Source of the DNA: Priestia megaterium
GTDB lineage: Bacteria; Bacillota; Bacilli; Bacillales; Bacillaceae_H
DNA: 64,000 nucleotides
NCBI RefSeq assembly: GCF_009497655.1
Contig: NZ_CP023317.1
Location: 4,307,501-4,371,500, forward strand
Direction: 5' to 3'
Part shown: one piece after another, positions 9,098 to 20,513 of the stretch
Numbering within the stretch: position 1 is the first letter of the stretch
Layout of the letters: each line of letters opens with the position of its first letter
Position numbers and translations under genes: made by a program
The notes under the pieces: generated by a model
The model's input: only the letters and a program-made list of their open reading frames with translations
Databases searched by the model: none
Told to the model about the DNA's origin: nothing

Positions 9098-10039
9098 TTA
9101 AGCTTGTTTTTGCGCAATAATTGCTACCCAATCTTCCATAAGCGTTACTTCTTGAATAACAAAGCCCGCTCCCGTTAACGCTTTTTTGACATCTTCTTTT
9201 TTCGCACTAATAATACCTGATGTAATGAACATGCCTCCTGGCTTTAATACCTTTGCAGCATCGTCTACAAAACGAACGATTACCTCAGCTAGAATATTCG
9301 CCACAACAATGTCAACCGGTCCTTCTATGCCTTGCAATAAGTTGTTTTGACCTACTGTTACGATATTTCCAACTTGATTCAGTTCAATATTTTCGCGGGC
9401 AGAACGTACGGCTACTTCATCAAGATCTAGAGCTTGTACATTACTTGCTCCTAACAGGGCTGCGCCAATACTTAGCACTCCTGAGCCTGTACCCACGTCA
9501 ATAACGGTATCTCCTGCTTTCACTGTTCTTTCCAATGCTTGAAGAGACATAACCGTCGTTGGATGCGTACCTGTACCAAAAGCCATTCCGGGATCAAGCT
9601 CGATAATCAATTCATCTGTGCTTACTTTCTCATAGTTTTCCCAAGTTGGTACAATCGTAAAACGCTCTGAAATTTTCACAGGGTGGTAATATTTTTTCCA
9701 AGCAGTGGCCCACTCTTCCTCGTTCACTTCACTGATCGTAACTTTGTTAGCTCCTAAATCAAAGTCGTAAACAAGCAGTCCATTAATTTCTTTTTTGATA
9801 CCATCCACAGTTTCTGCTAAAAAGCTGTTAACTGGAAGGTATGCTTTAATCACTACACCTTCCTCTGGGTAGTCTTCTACGTTTAAATCATAGATTTCAC
9901 CAAAAGTTGTATCTCTGTCCTTCACTAAATCAGCAGGATCTTCAATGACTACCCCGCTAGCTCCTGATTCATGTAAAATATGTGAGATGGGTTCAATTGC
10001 TTCTTGCGCTGTATGAATACAAATTTCAGACCATTTCAT
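9098..10039 (-). CDS. prmA: Ribosomal protein L11 methyltransferase PrmA
   Basis: A 313-residue SAM-dependent enzyme that trimethylates ribosomal protein L11. The C-terminal half carries the Rossmann methyltransferase motifs [13 protein letters not shown] and VVANILAEV. The N-terminal alpha/beta domain ([14 protein letters not shown]) binds L11. I start at ATG 10037-10039, matching the family start MKWSE; the upstream ATG would sit inside the AAAGGATG ribosome-binding region. It follows dnaJ, as in B. subtilis. Confidence 0.95.
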   Translation of the reverse strand: MKWSEICIHTAQEAIEPISHILHESGASGVVIEDPADLVKDRDTTFGEIYDLNVEDYPEEGVVIKAYLPVNSFLAETVDGIKKEINGLLVYDFDLGANKVTISEVNEEEWATAWKKYYHPVKISERFTIVPTWENYEKVSTDELIIELDPGMAFGTGTHPTTVMSLQALERTVKAGDTVIDVGTGSGVLSIGAALLGASNVQALDLDEVAVRSARENIELNQVGNIVTVGQNNLLQGIEGPVDIVVANILAEVIVRFVDDAAKVLKPGGMFITSGIISAKKEDVKKALTGAGFVIQEVTLMEDWVAIIAQKQA

Positions 10040-10102
10040 TGCTACCAACTTCATCCTTTCTGCCTTCAGTAATATAGGATTTTAAATATGAACATGACAG
10101 AT

Positions 10103-10135
10103 GACAGGTTGGCAAAGTACCTTTACCAACCTGTC
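10103..10135 (-). terminator. Hairpin after dnaJ
   Basis: A perfect 10-bp stem GACAGGTTGG/CCAACCTGTC with a 13-base loop. The sequence after the stem is not T-rich (ATCTGTC), so it may stabilise or process the dnaJ mRNA end rather than terminate it. Confidence 0.5.
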
Positions 10136-10156
10136 TCTGTTTATTATGAAAGACAA

Positions 10157-11287
10157 TTATTCTCCTTTAATTGCTCGTTTTACTTTTGCAAAAAAGGAAT
10201 CATGCTGCTCATCAACGGCTTCTTGACCGCTCAGTTCAGCGAACTCACGCAATAATTGTTTTTGTTTTTCTGATATTTTTGTTGGCGTTACAACGCGAAC
10301 GTGAATATGCTGATCTCCTTGACCATACCCTCGTACGTTTGCCACACCTTTTCCTTTTAAACGGAATTTCGTCCCCGTTTGTGTACCAGCAGGAATCTTC
10401 AGCTTCACCTTGCCGTGTAGAGTTGGTACTTCTACTTCATCACCTAGTGCTGCCTGAGCAAACGTTAAAGGCATTTCGCAGTAGATATCGTCTCCATCAC
10501 GTTCAAAGAATTCATGAGTGCGCACGTGGAACACTACGTATAAATCTCCCGGAGGACCACCATTTACCCCTGGTTCTCCTTGAGCACTAACGCGCAGCTG
10601 TTGACCATCATCTACACCAGCTGGGATTTTAACATTAATTTTACGTCGTTTTGTTACTTTACCGTCACCGTGGCACGTTGCACATTTGTCTTTAATGATT
10701 TTTCCCGTACCATTACAATGATGACACGCACGTCGATTTACCACGCGACCAAACGGCGTGTTTTGTTCAACGTTTAACTGACCTGAACCATTACAGTGCG
10801 AACATGTATCAACTTTTGTTCCAGGTTTTGCACCTGAACCGTGACATGTTTCACACGTTTCTTCACGTGGAATTTCAATTGTTGTTTCTTTTCCGAAAAC
10901 AGCTTCTTCAAAAGAAAGTGTCATCGTGTATTGTAAATCGGCACCTTGTCTCGGAGCATTAGGGTCACGTCTGCGACCACCACCACCAAAGATCGAGCTG
11001 AAAATATCTTCAAAGCCGAAGCCGCCAAAGTCTGAGCCGCCTCCACCAAAGCCGCCAAAGCCTTGATTTGGATCAGTATGACCAAATTGATCGTATTGTG
11101 CTTTTTTTTGGTCATCACTCAATACTTCATATGCTTCTTTTACTTCTTTAAATTTGTCAGCAGCATCTTCCGCTTTATTAATATCTGGATGATATTGTTT
11201 AGAAAGCTTGCGGTATGCTTTTTTTATTTCATCTTTTGTAGCGCTCTTACTGATACCGAGTACTTCATAGTAATCTCGCTTACTCAT
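10157..11287 (-). CDS. dnaJ: Co-chaperone DnaJ (Hsp40)
   Basis: A 376-residue class I Hsp40 that stimulates the DnaK ATPase and delivers clients. The J-domain is at about 1-70, with HPD in YHPDINK. A Gly/Phe-rich linker follows ([21 protein letters not shown]), then four CxxCxGxG zinc repeats at about 145-210 ([32 protein letters not shown]) and the C-terminal substrate domain. Start is ATG 11285-11287. It is the last heat-shock gene after hrcA-grpE-dnaK, but a terminator at 11429-11470 separates it from dnaK. Confidence 0.98.
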   Translation of the reverse strand: MSKRDYYEVLGISKSATKDEIKKAYRKLSKQYHPDINKAEDAADKFKEVKEAYEVLSDDQKKAQYDQFGHTDPNQGFGGFGGGGSDFGGFGFEDIFSSIFGGGGRRRDPNAPRQGADLQYTMTLSFEEAVFGKETTIEIPREETCETCHGSGAKPGTKVDTCSHCNGSGQLNVEQNTPFGRVVNRRACHHCNGTGKIIKDKCATCHGDGKVTKRRKINVKIPAGVDDGQQLRVSAQGEPGVNGGPPGDLYVVFHVRTHEFFERDGDDIYCEMPLTFAQAALGDEVEVPTLHGKVKLKIPAGTQTGTKFRLKGKGVANVRGYGQGDQHIHVRVVTPTKISEKQKQLLREFAELSGQEAVDEQHDSFFAKVKRAIKGE

Positions 11288-11428
11288 CAATACTCACTCC
11301 CGAATCGTTTCACATAAACGTAATTGTATCATTATTAATAATTCCATAGCAACATAAAAGTTACTTTCTATTGCTCACGTGCACGCAGAGAGCCAAGAGA
11401 AAAACTTCCCCTTTCGCTTTTCCACGTT

Positions 11429-11470
11429 AAAAAAGTCAAAGCCAAGAAATAAGCTTGACTTTGACTTTTT
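11429..11470 (-). terminator. Terminator between dnaK and dnaJ
   Basis: The arms AAAAAGTCAAAG (11430-11441 complement) and CTTTGACTTTTT form a 12-bp stem with a 17-base loop and a T-run. It should lower dnaJ output relative to dnaK. Confidence 0.82.
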
Positions 11471-11522
11471 AAAAAGATGTGAATCGCACCATGGCGTCAT
11501 TCACGTTAGTCGTCAAGATGCA

Positions 11523-13355
<1,833 letters not shown>

Positions 13356-13370
13356 TCATAATATGTAGTG

Positions 13371-13931
13371 TTATTGATTCACTTTAACCATCGCAGGGCG
13401 GATGATTTTATCTTTTAATTTGTAACCTTTTTGAAGCTCTTCTACTACCGTGTTCGGTTCGTATTCATCGTCTTCTACTTGCATCACTGCTTGATGCTCG
13501 TATGGATCAAATGTTTTCCCAACTGACTCAATTGCTTCAACACCTTCTTTTTGAAGTGCCTCTACCAATTGACGGTATACCATTTCTACACCTTGTAGCA
13601 CAGATTTGGTTTGTTCGTCCGCTGTGTTAACTTGTAATGCACGTTCAAAGTTATCAAGTGCTGGTAAAATATCCGCAACCAATGATTGAGCACGGTATTT
13701 TTGAGCAGCTTCTGCATCGAGACGTGAACGACGACGGAAATTATCGAAATCAGCTTGTAGACGTAAGTAGCGATTCTCTTCTTCTTCAAGCTGTTGCTTT
13801 AATTGATCATTTTCTTGTTGAAGAGGGTTTACTTCCTCAGACGCTTCAGCTTCAGTTGCTTCAGCAGCTTCTGTTTGAACTTCTTCAACCACTTCTTCGT
13901 TTTGTTCTTCTACTTGCTTTTCGTTTGACAA
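13371..13931 (-). CDS. grpE: Nucleotide exchange factor GrpE
   Basis: The DnaK nucleotide exchange factor, 186 residues. A long acidic N-terminal extension ([22 protein letters not shown] in two halves) leads into a coiled coil ([25 protein letters not shown]) and the beta domain ending with the family signature ([26 protein letters not shown]). I place the start at TTG 13929-13931, 8 bases from GGGAGG; upstream in-frame codons lie in or before the ribosome-binding site. Confidence 0.95.
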   Translation of the reverse strand: MSNEKQVEEQNEEVVEEVQTEAAEATEAEASEEVNPLQQENDQLKQQLEEEENRYLRLQADFDNFRRRSRLDAEAAQKYRAQSLVADILPALDNFERALQVNTADEQTKSVLQGVEMVYRQLVEALQKEGVEAIESVGKTFDPYEHQAVMQVEDDEYEPNTVVEELQKGYKLKDKIIRPAMVKVNQ

Positions 13932-14036
13932 TTCATTCACCTCCCTTAAATGTTTACACACATTTTCACATTTTAAACAACGATTTTTATTTTATCACAG
14001 GGAAAGGATGGAAGTAATATATTCCACCCGATTCCT

Positions 14037-15065
14037 TTATTCTTTATACAAGTTTGTTAACACTTGAGACATATCTGATGATAGCAGTGTAAGCAAACTA
14101 ATCACACGCGCATATTCCATGCGGGTCGGTCCCAGTATAGCAATTGTGCCGAGCTGTTCGTGACCAAAAGAATAACTAGCTGTAATTAAGCTGCAGCCTA
14201 CCATTTCATTCAACTTATTTTCATGACCAATTTTCACGTGTATGCCAGCCTCATTTGGGCTTAGCAGCTTATAAAACTGCTGTTCATGTTCAATAATGTT
14301 GAACAGCCCGCGAATTTTATTAAGATCATGAAATTCCGGCTGAGCAAACATATTCGTTTTGCCGCCAACTACTAATTTGCCATTCATGTTGAGCTTTAAT
14401 GCATCATTGAGTATGTCCATCGTCTGCTCATACCCTTGAATGTGGCTTTTTAAGAGCGTCGCTACTTCTTTGTACATTTTATCATGTAAATCAGTAATGC
14501 GAACGCCGATGAGCTTTTCGTTCAAAATGTTAACCATCTTTTCAATATCGGAAGGTTGAATACTGCTCGGTAACGTAATCGTCCGACTTTCAACGTGTCC
14601 TGTATCAGTCACAATAATGGCAACAGCTGACTGAGCCGTTAAAGGTAAAATCTGCAGCTGTTTTAACTTATGGCTGACCGCTTTTGGCCCTAGCACAATG
14701 GACGTTAAACTCGTTAAATCAGATAAAATTTGCGCTGATTTTTGAACGAGCTGCTCCAGTTCTACAATGCGCTCAGCAAATACCGAACGTACTGTAGAAA
14801 CATCGCTTGCTTTCAAGTGCTGCGGGGACACTAGGTGATCAACATAATAACGATAGCCTTTCTCAGACGGAACGCGCCCTGAAGAAGTATGAGTTTTTTC
14901 AATAAATCCAAGTTCTTCTAGGTCTGACATCTCATTACGAATCGTAGCCGAACTAAAATTAAACTCTTCTTTCTTAGATAATGTTCGAGAGCCTACCGGC
15001 TGCGCAGATCGAATGAAATCATCAATAATGACTTGTAAAATTAATAACTGTCGATCAGTAAGCAC
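14037..15065 (-). CDS. hrcA: Heat-inducible transcription repressor HrcA
   Basis: A 342-residue repressor of class I heat-shock genes. The N-terminal winged helix-turn-helix (about residues 1-75, [18 protein letters not shown] and [18 protein letters not shown]) binds CIRCE. The middle GAF-like dimerisation domain has the usual insert. Start is GTG 15063-15065 behind GAGGTG. It leads the hrcA-grpE-dnaK(-dnaJ) operon and represses it. A CIRCE element at 15081-15107 lies just upstream, so the gene is autoregulated. HrcA activity depends on GroEL in B. subtilis. Confidence 0.97.
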   Translation of the reverse strand: MLTDRQLLILQVIIDDFIRSAQPVGSRTLSKKEEFNFSSATIRNEMSDLEELGFIEKTHTSSGRVPSEKGYRYYVDHLVSPQHLKASDVSTVRSVFAERIVELEQLVQKSAQILSDLTSLTSIVLGPKAVSHKLKQLQILPLTAQSAVAIIVTDTGHVESRTITLPSSIQPSDIEKMVNILNEKLIGVRITDLHDKMYKEVATLLKSHIQGYEQTMDILNDALKLNMNGKLVVGGKTNMFAQPEFHDLNKIRGLFNIIEHEQQFYKLLSPNEAGIHVKIGHENKLNEMVGCSLITASYSFGHEQLGTIAILGPTRMEYARVISLLTLLSSDMSQVLTNLYKE

Positions 15066-15080
15066 GCTTCATCACCTCTG

Positions 15081-15107
15081 TTAGCACTCTAAAACTCTGA
15101 GTGCTAA
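15081..15107 (-). promoter_or_regulatory. CIRCE operator
   Basis: TTAGCACTC (15081-15089), 9 bases, GAGTGCTAA (15099-15107): a perfect CIRCE inverted repeat between the hrcA promoter and its start codon. Confidence 0.98.
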
Positions 15108-15117
15108 ATCTAATAAT

Positions 15118-15146
15118 AAATTACCAAATCACTATAGCGATGTCAA
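15118..15146 (-). promoter_or_regulatory. Sigma-A promoter of the hrcA operon
   Basis: TTGACA (15141-15146), a 17-base spacer, TAATTT (15118-15123). CIRCE begins 10 bases downstream of the -10. A 9-bp inverted repeat (15122-15130 with 15148-15156) encloses the -35. Confidence 0.78.
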
Positions 15147-15156
15147 CGATTTGGTA

Positions 15157-16296
15157 TTAGATTATCCCAATAAAGGCTTGAAAAACTTCATTCCCCAAAA
15201 ATCGACCATTGTGTGTTAAAAAGACGGAGCTATTGTCTTCACCCAGAAGTCCTTTCTCTTTGTATTCTTGAATAGGTTCTCCAAATACATCTTTTAATTC
15301 TCGATTGAATTTTTGCTTAAACTCCTCTTTTGAGACTCCTTTCGTTTTACGAAGGCCCAAAAACATTTCTTCTTCCATTTTTTCAGCCTCGGTCACGCTC
15401 ACTTCATTAAGATATGCATTTCCTTTTTGCTCGACTGAATCAATGTACTTTTTTAATGGTCCAATATTTGCTCGTCTTATTCCGTCAATATAGCTGTGTG
15501 CGCCTGCACCAATTCCGTAATAATCGTCGTTGTTCCAATATGTTAGATTATGAATACTCTCGTAGCCTGACTTTGCGAAATTACTGATTTCATATTGATG
15601 AAAACCTTGTTTGTCCATTTCTTTCATAAGCAGCTCATACATAGCTGCTTCTTCTTCTTGAGCAGGCAGCGGCAGCTTCCCTTTATTCATTAAATTATAA
15701 AATACCGTTTTAGGTTCAATAATTAACGAATAGGCAGACATATGCTCTACCTCTAATGAAAAAGCGGTTTGAAGCGTAGAAGAAAAATCAGCTACCGTTT
15801 GTTCCGGCAAGCTATAAATTAAGTCTAAGCTTATATTCGACATTCCAATCTTTCTCGCTTGCTCAATACAATCAAATACCTGCCTATTTGAATGCACACG
15901 TCCAATTTTCTCCAATAACCTTTCATTAAACGTTTGTACACCAATACTTAAACGATTCACGCCATAGTCATGGAGAAGCTGAAGCTTTTCTTTTGTCAAT
16001 TCATTCGGATTCGCTTCAAATGTAAACTCACCTTTCTCATCATAAGGAAGATACATACGAATGGATTCTAAAAAATACTCCAGCTGCTGTTCATCTAAGG
16101 CTGTGGGCGTTCCACCCCCAACGAATATCGTGTTCAAATTGGTCGTTGGATAACGTTCGACTGTTTGTTTCATTTCTTCTCGCATGCTTTTCAAATACGG
16201 CATAACGGGCTGATTTTTGAAAAACACTTTATTAAAGTCACAATAGTGACAAATATGATGACAAAACGGGATATGCAGATATGCTGCCTTCACCAT
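15157..16296 (-). CDS. hemW: Heme chaperone HemW (radical SAM)
   Basis: A 379-residue radical-SAM protein, shorter than true HemN and without its tail, as in HemW. The cluster motif CHHICHYCDF lies at about residues 12-21 and the glycine-rich GGGTPTAL follows. Bacterial HemW proteins bind heme and pass it to respiratory enzymes; older annotation calls them coproporphyrinogen III oxidase. The location between lepA and hrcA is conserved in Bacillus (B. subtilis yqeR/hemW). The start is supported by MVKAAYLHIPFC, the family N-terminus. Confidence 0.93.
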   Translation of the reverse strand: MVKAAYLHIPFCHHICHYCDFNKVFFKNQPVMPYLKSMREEMKQTVERYPTTNLNTIFVGGGTPTALDEQQLEYFLESIRMYLPYDEKGEFTFEANPNELTKEKLQLLHDYGVNRLSIGVQTFNERLLEKIGRVHSNRQVFDCIEQARKIGMSNISLDLIYSLPEQTVADFSSTLQTAFSLEVEHMSAYSLIIEPKTVFYNLMNKGKLPLPAQEEEAAMYELLMKEMDKQGFHQYEISNFAKSGYESIHNLTYWNNDDYYGIGAGAHSYIDGIRRANIGPLKKYIDSVEQKGNAYLNEVSVTEAEKMEEEMFLGLRKTKGVSKEEFKQKFNRELKDVFGEPIQEYKEKGLLGEDNSSVFLTHNGRFLGNEVFQAFIGII

Positions 16297-16328
16297 GGAC
16301 TTTCACCTCAATCACATTTATAAATGAT

Positions 16329-16361
16329 AAAAATACCGCAGAGTCTCTCTGCGGTATTTTT
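16329..16361 (-). terminator. Terminator after lepA
   Basis: A perfect 15-bp stem AAAAATACCGCAGAG/CTCTGCGGTATTTTT with a 3-base loop; it can work in both directions. Confidence 0.93.
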
Positions 16362-16471
16362 ATCTATGTTCGTTCACACTTATTTACAGCGCTCAAAACT
16401 CTTTACTATCGTATCAGATTCGCTTCATTTTCAAAACTAATTTGACATGTTAAATAATAGAATTTCAGCTA

Positions 16472-18295
16472 TTAATCTTCGTCCATGCGAAGCACAGCCA
16501 TGAATGCTTCCTGCGGTACTTCAACAGAACCGACCTGCTTCATACGTTTTTTACCTTCTTTTTGTTTTTCAAGAAGTTTACGTTTACGAGAGATATCTCC
16601 TCCGTAACATTTTGCTAAAACGTTTTTGCGAATGGCTTTAATTGTTGAACGCGCCACAATTTTTTGACCGATTGCCGCTTGAATCGGCACTTCGAACTGT
16701 TGACGTGGAATAAGCTCTTTAAGCTTTTCTACAATGACTTTACCACGATCGTAAGCTGAATCTCTGTGAACGATAAAGGACAGCGCATCGACCGTTTCAC
16801 CGTTTAAGAGAATATCCATCTTCACAAGCTTCGAAGGCTGATATCCGATAAGCTCGTAGTCAAACGACGCGTAGCCTTTTGTATTTGATTTTAGTTGATC
16901 AAAGAAATCATATACAATTTCAGCCAGCGGAATTTCGTATACAATACTCACGCGATTAGCATCCAAGTACTGCATATCAATAAAGTTGCCTCGCTTCTTC
17001 TGACAAAGCTCCATCACAGCACCAACATAATCGTTTGGTACCATCATTGTGGCCTTCACATACGGTTCTTCCACGCGTTCAATCTTTTGTGGGTCCGGCA
17101 TATTAGAAGGGTTATCTACAGACAGATGAGTCTCGTCTGTTAAATATACGTCATAAATAACGCTTGGAGCTGTTGTAATTAAATCGATTTTAAATTCACG
17201 CTCAATACGCTCTTGGATAATCTCCATGTGAAGCAGTCCTAAGAATCCACATCGGAAACCAAACCCTAAGGCCTGAGACGTCTCTGGCTCAAACTGAAGT
17301 GCAGAGTCATTTAGCTCTAACTTTTCTAGTGCTTCACGAAGATCGTTATACTTCGCTGTATCAATCGGATACAGTCCGCAGTATACCATTGGATTCAGAC
17401 GACGATAGCCAGGAAGAGGTTCACTTGCTCCGTTTTTGGCAAGAGTAATCGTGTCCCCTACTCGCGTATCTCCAACATTTTTAATAGCTGCTGTTAAAAA
17501 CCCTACGTCGCCAACAGAAAGTTCATCTTTAGCAACGGCTTTTGGGGTTAACACACCTAGCTCCGTTACCTCAAACTCTTTTCCTGTTGCCATCATTTTA
17601 ATTTTGTCGCCTACTTTTACTCGTCCCTGTACGATACGAATAGATGCAACTACACCTCGGTATGCATCATAAAATGAATCAAAGATTAGCGCTTGAAGCG
17701 GTGCATCTGGATCCCCTTCAGGAGCAGGAACTTTTTCAACAATTTGTTCTAAAATTTCTTCGATTCCAATTCCTGCTTTAGCTGAAGCTAATACTGCTTC
17801 TGACGCATCTAATCCAATTACGTCTTCAACCTCTTGGCGCACTCGCTCTGGCTCTGCGCTCGGCAGGTCAATCTTATTAATGACAGGTAAAATTTCAAGG
17901 TTGTTATCAAGCGCTAAATATACGTTTGCTAGTGTTTGAGCTTCAATACCTTGAGCTGCATCTACTACTAGAATAGCACCTTCACACGCGGCTAAACTTC
18001 GCGACACTTCATATGTAAAATCGACGTGTCCCGGTGTGTCAATTAGATGAAAAGTATACTCTTCTCCATCTTTTGCTTTGTATTGAAGCTGCACAGCATT
18101 TAATTTAATGGTAATTCCACGTTCACGTTCTAAATCCATCGAATCTAAAAGCTGAGCTTTCATTTCTCGCTGTGTTAACGCATTTGTTTTTTCTAAAATA
18201 CGGTCTGCTAATGTTGACTTACCGTGGTCTATATGAGCAATAATCGAAAAGTTTCTGATTTTCGATTGTCGTTTCAATCTTGCTTCTCTATCCAT
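16472..18295 (-). CDS. lepA: Translation elongation factor 4 (LepA)
   Basis: A 607-residue ribosomal GTPase resembling EF-G without domain IV. The G-domain shows G1 [10 protein letters not shown]3 DTPGHVDF and G4 NKIDLPSA within the first 150 residues. The LepA-specific C-terminal domain carries [21 protein letters not shown]. LepA helps translation under ionic stress and 30S biogenesis. I start at ATG 18293-18295 ([12 protein letters not shown]) after TAGGAGTG; the open frame extends 10 codons further without a ribosome-binding site. Confidence 0.97.
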   Translation of the reverse strand: MDREARLKRQSKIRNFSIIAHIDHGKSTLADRILEKTNALTQREMKAQLLDSMDLERERGITIKLNAVQLQYKAKDGEEYTFHLIDTPGHVDFTYEVSRSLAACEGAILVVDAAQGIEAQTLANVYLALDNNLEILPVINKIDLPSAEPERVRQEVEDVIGLDASEAVLASAKAGIGIEEILEQIVEKVPAPEGDPDAPLQALIFDSFYDAYRGVVASIRIVQGRVKVGDKIKMMATGKEFEVTELGVLTPKAVAKDELSVGDVGFLTAAIKNVGDTRVGDTITLAKNGASEPLPGYRRLNPMVYCGLYPIDTAKYNDLREALEKLELNDSALQFEPETSQALGFGFRCGFLGLLHMEIIQERIEREFKIDLITTAPSVIYDVYLTDETHLSVDNPSNMPDPQKIERVEEPYVKATMMVPNDYVGAVMELCQKKRGNFIDMQYLDANRVSIVYEIPLAEIVYDFFDQLKSNTKGYASFDYELIGYQPSKLVKMDILLNGETVDALSFIVHRDSAYDRGKVIVEKLKELIPRQQFEVPIQAAIGQKIVARSTIKAIRKNVLAKCYGGDISRKRKLLEKQKEGKKRMKQVGSVEVPQEAFMAVLRMDED

Positions 18296-18396
18296 ATTTT
18301 TTTCACTCCTACTGAAAATCGGCAAAATACACTAAACTAAATTATAACAACACATTCGTCAACATTCAATAAGCATTCCATTGGGGATTTTTCCAT

Positions 18397-18425
18397 ACAA
18401 AAAAGCAGAAAGAGATTCTGCTTTT
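18397..18425 (-). terminator. Terminator after yqxA
   Basis: AAAAGCAGAA/TTCTGCTTTT stem with a 5-base loop and T-run, overlapping the yqxA stop codon. It separates gpr-yqxA from lepA. Confidence 0.88.
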
Positions 18426-18759
18426 AATTAAGAAGATGATGGATAGCCTTAAAAGCTTTTCCTATTGTACTTTTCACGCCTTCTGCTAGACTTTGACCTA
18501 GCGAGGAGAAAAAGTTAAAAGCCTTTCGTTTTTCTAAAAGCTGCTGTTTTTCATCAATGTTCACAACTTTTTTTGAACCTAAAACAGCAGCTTCCACCTG
18601 ACCATCTGACGTTTTAGACACATTAATAACATGTTCAATCGAAGGATCATTATATCCCTTCATTTTAATCAACCCTTGCTGAGCCGTCTGCATTCCTAAA
18701 AATACGACGAACAGTAAAAAAATAGTTAGCACTACTGATTTTAAAGTAAATTTAATCAT
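18424..18759 (-). CDS. yqxA: YqxA-like protein (DUF3679)
   Basis: A 111-residue protein with an N-terminal signal anchor (about residues 7-25, KSVVLTIFLLFVVFLGMQ). A short region outside the membrane ends in an amphipathic helix (LGQSLAEGVKSTIGKAFKAIHHLLN). No catalytic motif is visible. It corresponds to YqxA, which in B. subtilis follows spoIIP between gpr and lepA and is expressed in the sporangium. Here it follows gpr directly with an 84-base gap, because spoIIP is absent. Confidence 0.85.
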   Translation of the reverse strand: MIKFTLKSVVLTIFLLFVVFLGMQTAQQGLIKMKGYNDPSIEHVINVSKTSDGQVEAAVLGSKKVVNIDEKQQLLEKRKAFNFFSSLGQSLAEGVKSTIGKAFKAIHHLLN

Positions 18760-18843
18760 ATTATTAGGCCCCTTACTTCTTTATCTTCTGTAGTACTAAC
18801 CATTATGACTATATTCTGAAGAACTCATTCATCTAAAAGCGTA

Positions 18844-19956
18844 TTAATGAGTATATGCCCCAAAGTTCTCTTGGTCCACTTCATGATGCAAAGCAGCGTT
18901 AAGTCCTCCTGCAACTACATTAGCCATATCTTCAATAAACATATCCACTTCTTTTGGCGTAACCATCAAATTATGACCTAAAGGTGCAAGCACTTCATGA
19001 ATAAGACGTCTTTTTTCTTCATCGGGAAGAGTGCCAATCATACCGAGGTACGTTTGACGCTGCTCTTCATTGGGTAAATCATCCTCCGTGAGCTTCTTTT
19101 TTTCTCCAAACGTCATACCGGACGGAAGCAGCGACTTAGACGGCTTTCCCTGCTCTTTCATTTCTCGGCCGAAATGTTTTAGGATAAAGTCAATTGTATC
19201 GCTTGTAATGGACACAGCATCCACCACCGTTGGAATACCTATTGCAATAACTGGAATGCCAAGTGTTTCATAACTGATTTCTTTGCGCTTGTTTCCAACC
19301 CCAGACCCAGGATGAATACCTGAATCTGAAATTTGAATGGTAGCATTTACCCGTTCAATCGAGCGAGCGGCCAGCGCATCGATTGCAATAATAAAATCTG
19401 GATTCACTTTCTTTACAACGCCAAAGATAATATCACTTGTCTCAATACCCGTCATTCCCATTACTCCCGGAACAATGGCGCTAACGGGTCTAAAGCCATC
19501 TTGCACGCTTTCAGGCTGTAACTCAAACAAATGTCTTGTAATCAACAAATTATCTACTGCCTTTGGTCCAAGCGCATCTGGTGTCACACTTAAGTTTCCA
19601 AGACCTACTACAAGACAGCTAGCATCATCTGGAATGTTGAGGCTTTTAATAAAAAAATTCAGCTCTTTAGCAAATACTTCTTCCATAGCCTCTTGCTTTT
19701 CAGTATCCTGCTCGCGAATGCCTACCGATTCAAGGGTTACATATCGGCCTTTTTTCTTACCGATTGCTTCTGCGCCCTCTTCCGTAATTTCTACCATTGA
19801 AATTTTGACACCTTGTTCTTCTTTTTCTTTTACAATTACGCCGTTGATTTCTGACTGGTTATTCGGTTTAGGCTGATTTTCTAACGCTATGTCTTTTGCT
19901 TCGACAGCTAAATCCGTGCGCACGCTATATTGACTTAAATCAAGTTCTTTTTCCAT
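18844..19956 (-). CDS. gpr: Germination protease GPR (zymogen)
   Basis: A 370-residue endoprotease that cleaves the small acid-soluble proteins (SASP) of spores during germination. The sequence matches, as far as I recall it, the crystallised B. megaterium GPR. Autoprocessing removes 15 N-terminal residues ([15 protein letters not shown] before LAVEAKD). The A25 family lacks classical catalytic signatures; the region [17 protein letters not shown] and the conserved DALAARS lie in the core. It is made in the forespore under sigma-F/G. GCATG at 20014-20018 with CAATAAT at 19987-19993 is a weak candidate promoter with a rather long spacer. Confidence 0.98.
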   Translation of the reverse strand: MEKELDLSQYSVRTDLAVEAKDIALENQPKPNNQSEINGVIVKEKEEQGVKISMVEITEEGAEAIGKKKGRYVTLESVGIREQDTEKQEAMEEVFAKELNFFIKSLNIPDDASCLVVGLGNLSVTPDALGPKAVDNLLITRHLFELQPESVQDGFRPVSAIVPGVMGMTGIETSDIIFGVVKKVNPDFIIAIDALAARSIERVNATIQISDSGIHPGSGVGNKRKEISYETLGIPVIAIGIPTVVDAVSITSDTIDFILKHFGREMKEQGKPSKSLLPSGMTFGEKKKLTEDDLPNEEQRQTYLGMIGTLPDEEKRRLIHEVLAPLGHNLMVTPKEVDMFIEDMANVVAGGLNAALHHEVDQENFGAYTH

Positions 19957-20109
19957 TTCTTAACCTCCTAGACAATCTTTGTTGAAATTATTGTCACCGA
20001 GGACTGGCAGATTCATGCATTTAAGAAATGAAAAGTAGAAGGAAGGGCGCAATATCAGCTACAAGCTTTTAAAGAGAGGTCTGTCATATAAAATTCCTTG
20101 TCAAGGCTA

Positions 20110-20138
20110 TTGCATTCTGTCCTTGTGTTTGATAAAAT
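20110..20138 (+). promoter_or_regulatory. Sigma-A promoter of rpsT
   Basis: TTGCAT (20110-20115), a 17-base spacer, TAAAAT (20133-20138). The leader that follows has a short TCGAG/CTCGA hairpin (20165-20185). Confidence 0.65.
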
Positions 20139-20212
20139 ATCTTTTGTTCTTATTGTGAAGAATGTCGAGTTCTATATAATCTCGATTGTTATCATTTCGG
20201 GAGGTGAAACGG

Positions 20213-20479
20213 ATGCCAAACATTAAATCAGCTATCAAACGTGTAAAAACTACTGAAGCTCGCCGTGCTCATAACATTCAAGCTAAATCAGCTATGCGTA
20301 CTGCAATCAAAAACTTTGAAGCTTTAGTTGAAAACAACGATGTAGATAACGCAAAAGCAGCATTTGCTGTTGCTTCTAAAAAATTAGACAAAGCCGCACA
20401 ATCTGGTCTTATCCACAAAAATGCTGCAGCTCGTCAAAAATCTCGCTTAGCAGTAAAACTTAACGGTTTATCTGCATAA
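20213..20479 (+). CDS. rpsT: 30S ribosomal protein S20
   Basis: An 88-residue, helical and very basic ribosomal protein ([21 protein letters not shown]) that binds 16S rRNA early in 30S assembly. Start is ATG 20213-20215 after GGGAGGTG; upstream codons have no ribosome-binding site. It is one of the few plus-strand genes, divergent from gpr and convergent with holA, as in B. subtilis. Confidence 0.97.
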   Translation: MPNIKSAIKRVKTTEARRAHNIQAKSAMRTAIKNFEALVENNDVDNAKAAFAVASKKLDKAAQSGLIHKNAAARQKSRLAVKLNGLSA

Positions 20480-20486
20480 TTGAGAC

Positions 20487-20513
20487 AAAAACGATCCCAT
20501 TAGGATCGTTTTT
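20487..20513. terminator. Bidirectional terminator between rpsT and holA
   Basis: AAAACGATCC, 5-base loop, GGATCGTTTT followed by T-runs on both strands; serves the convergent rpsT and holA genes. Confidence 0.92.

Noticed and set aside
10171-10590. 139-codon plus-strand ORF opposite dnaJ
   Set aside because: Shadow of dnaJ; no start signals.
13637-14017. 126-codon plus-strand ORF opposite grpE
   Set aside because: Leu/Gln-rich shadow frame of the acidic grpE coding strand.
19337-19876. 179-codon plus-strand ORF opposite gpr
   Set aside because: Antisense shadow of a strongly conserved gene, with no ribosome-binding site and a Ser/Thr-rich composition typical of such frames.
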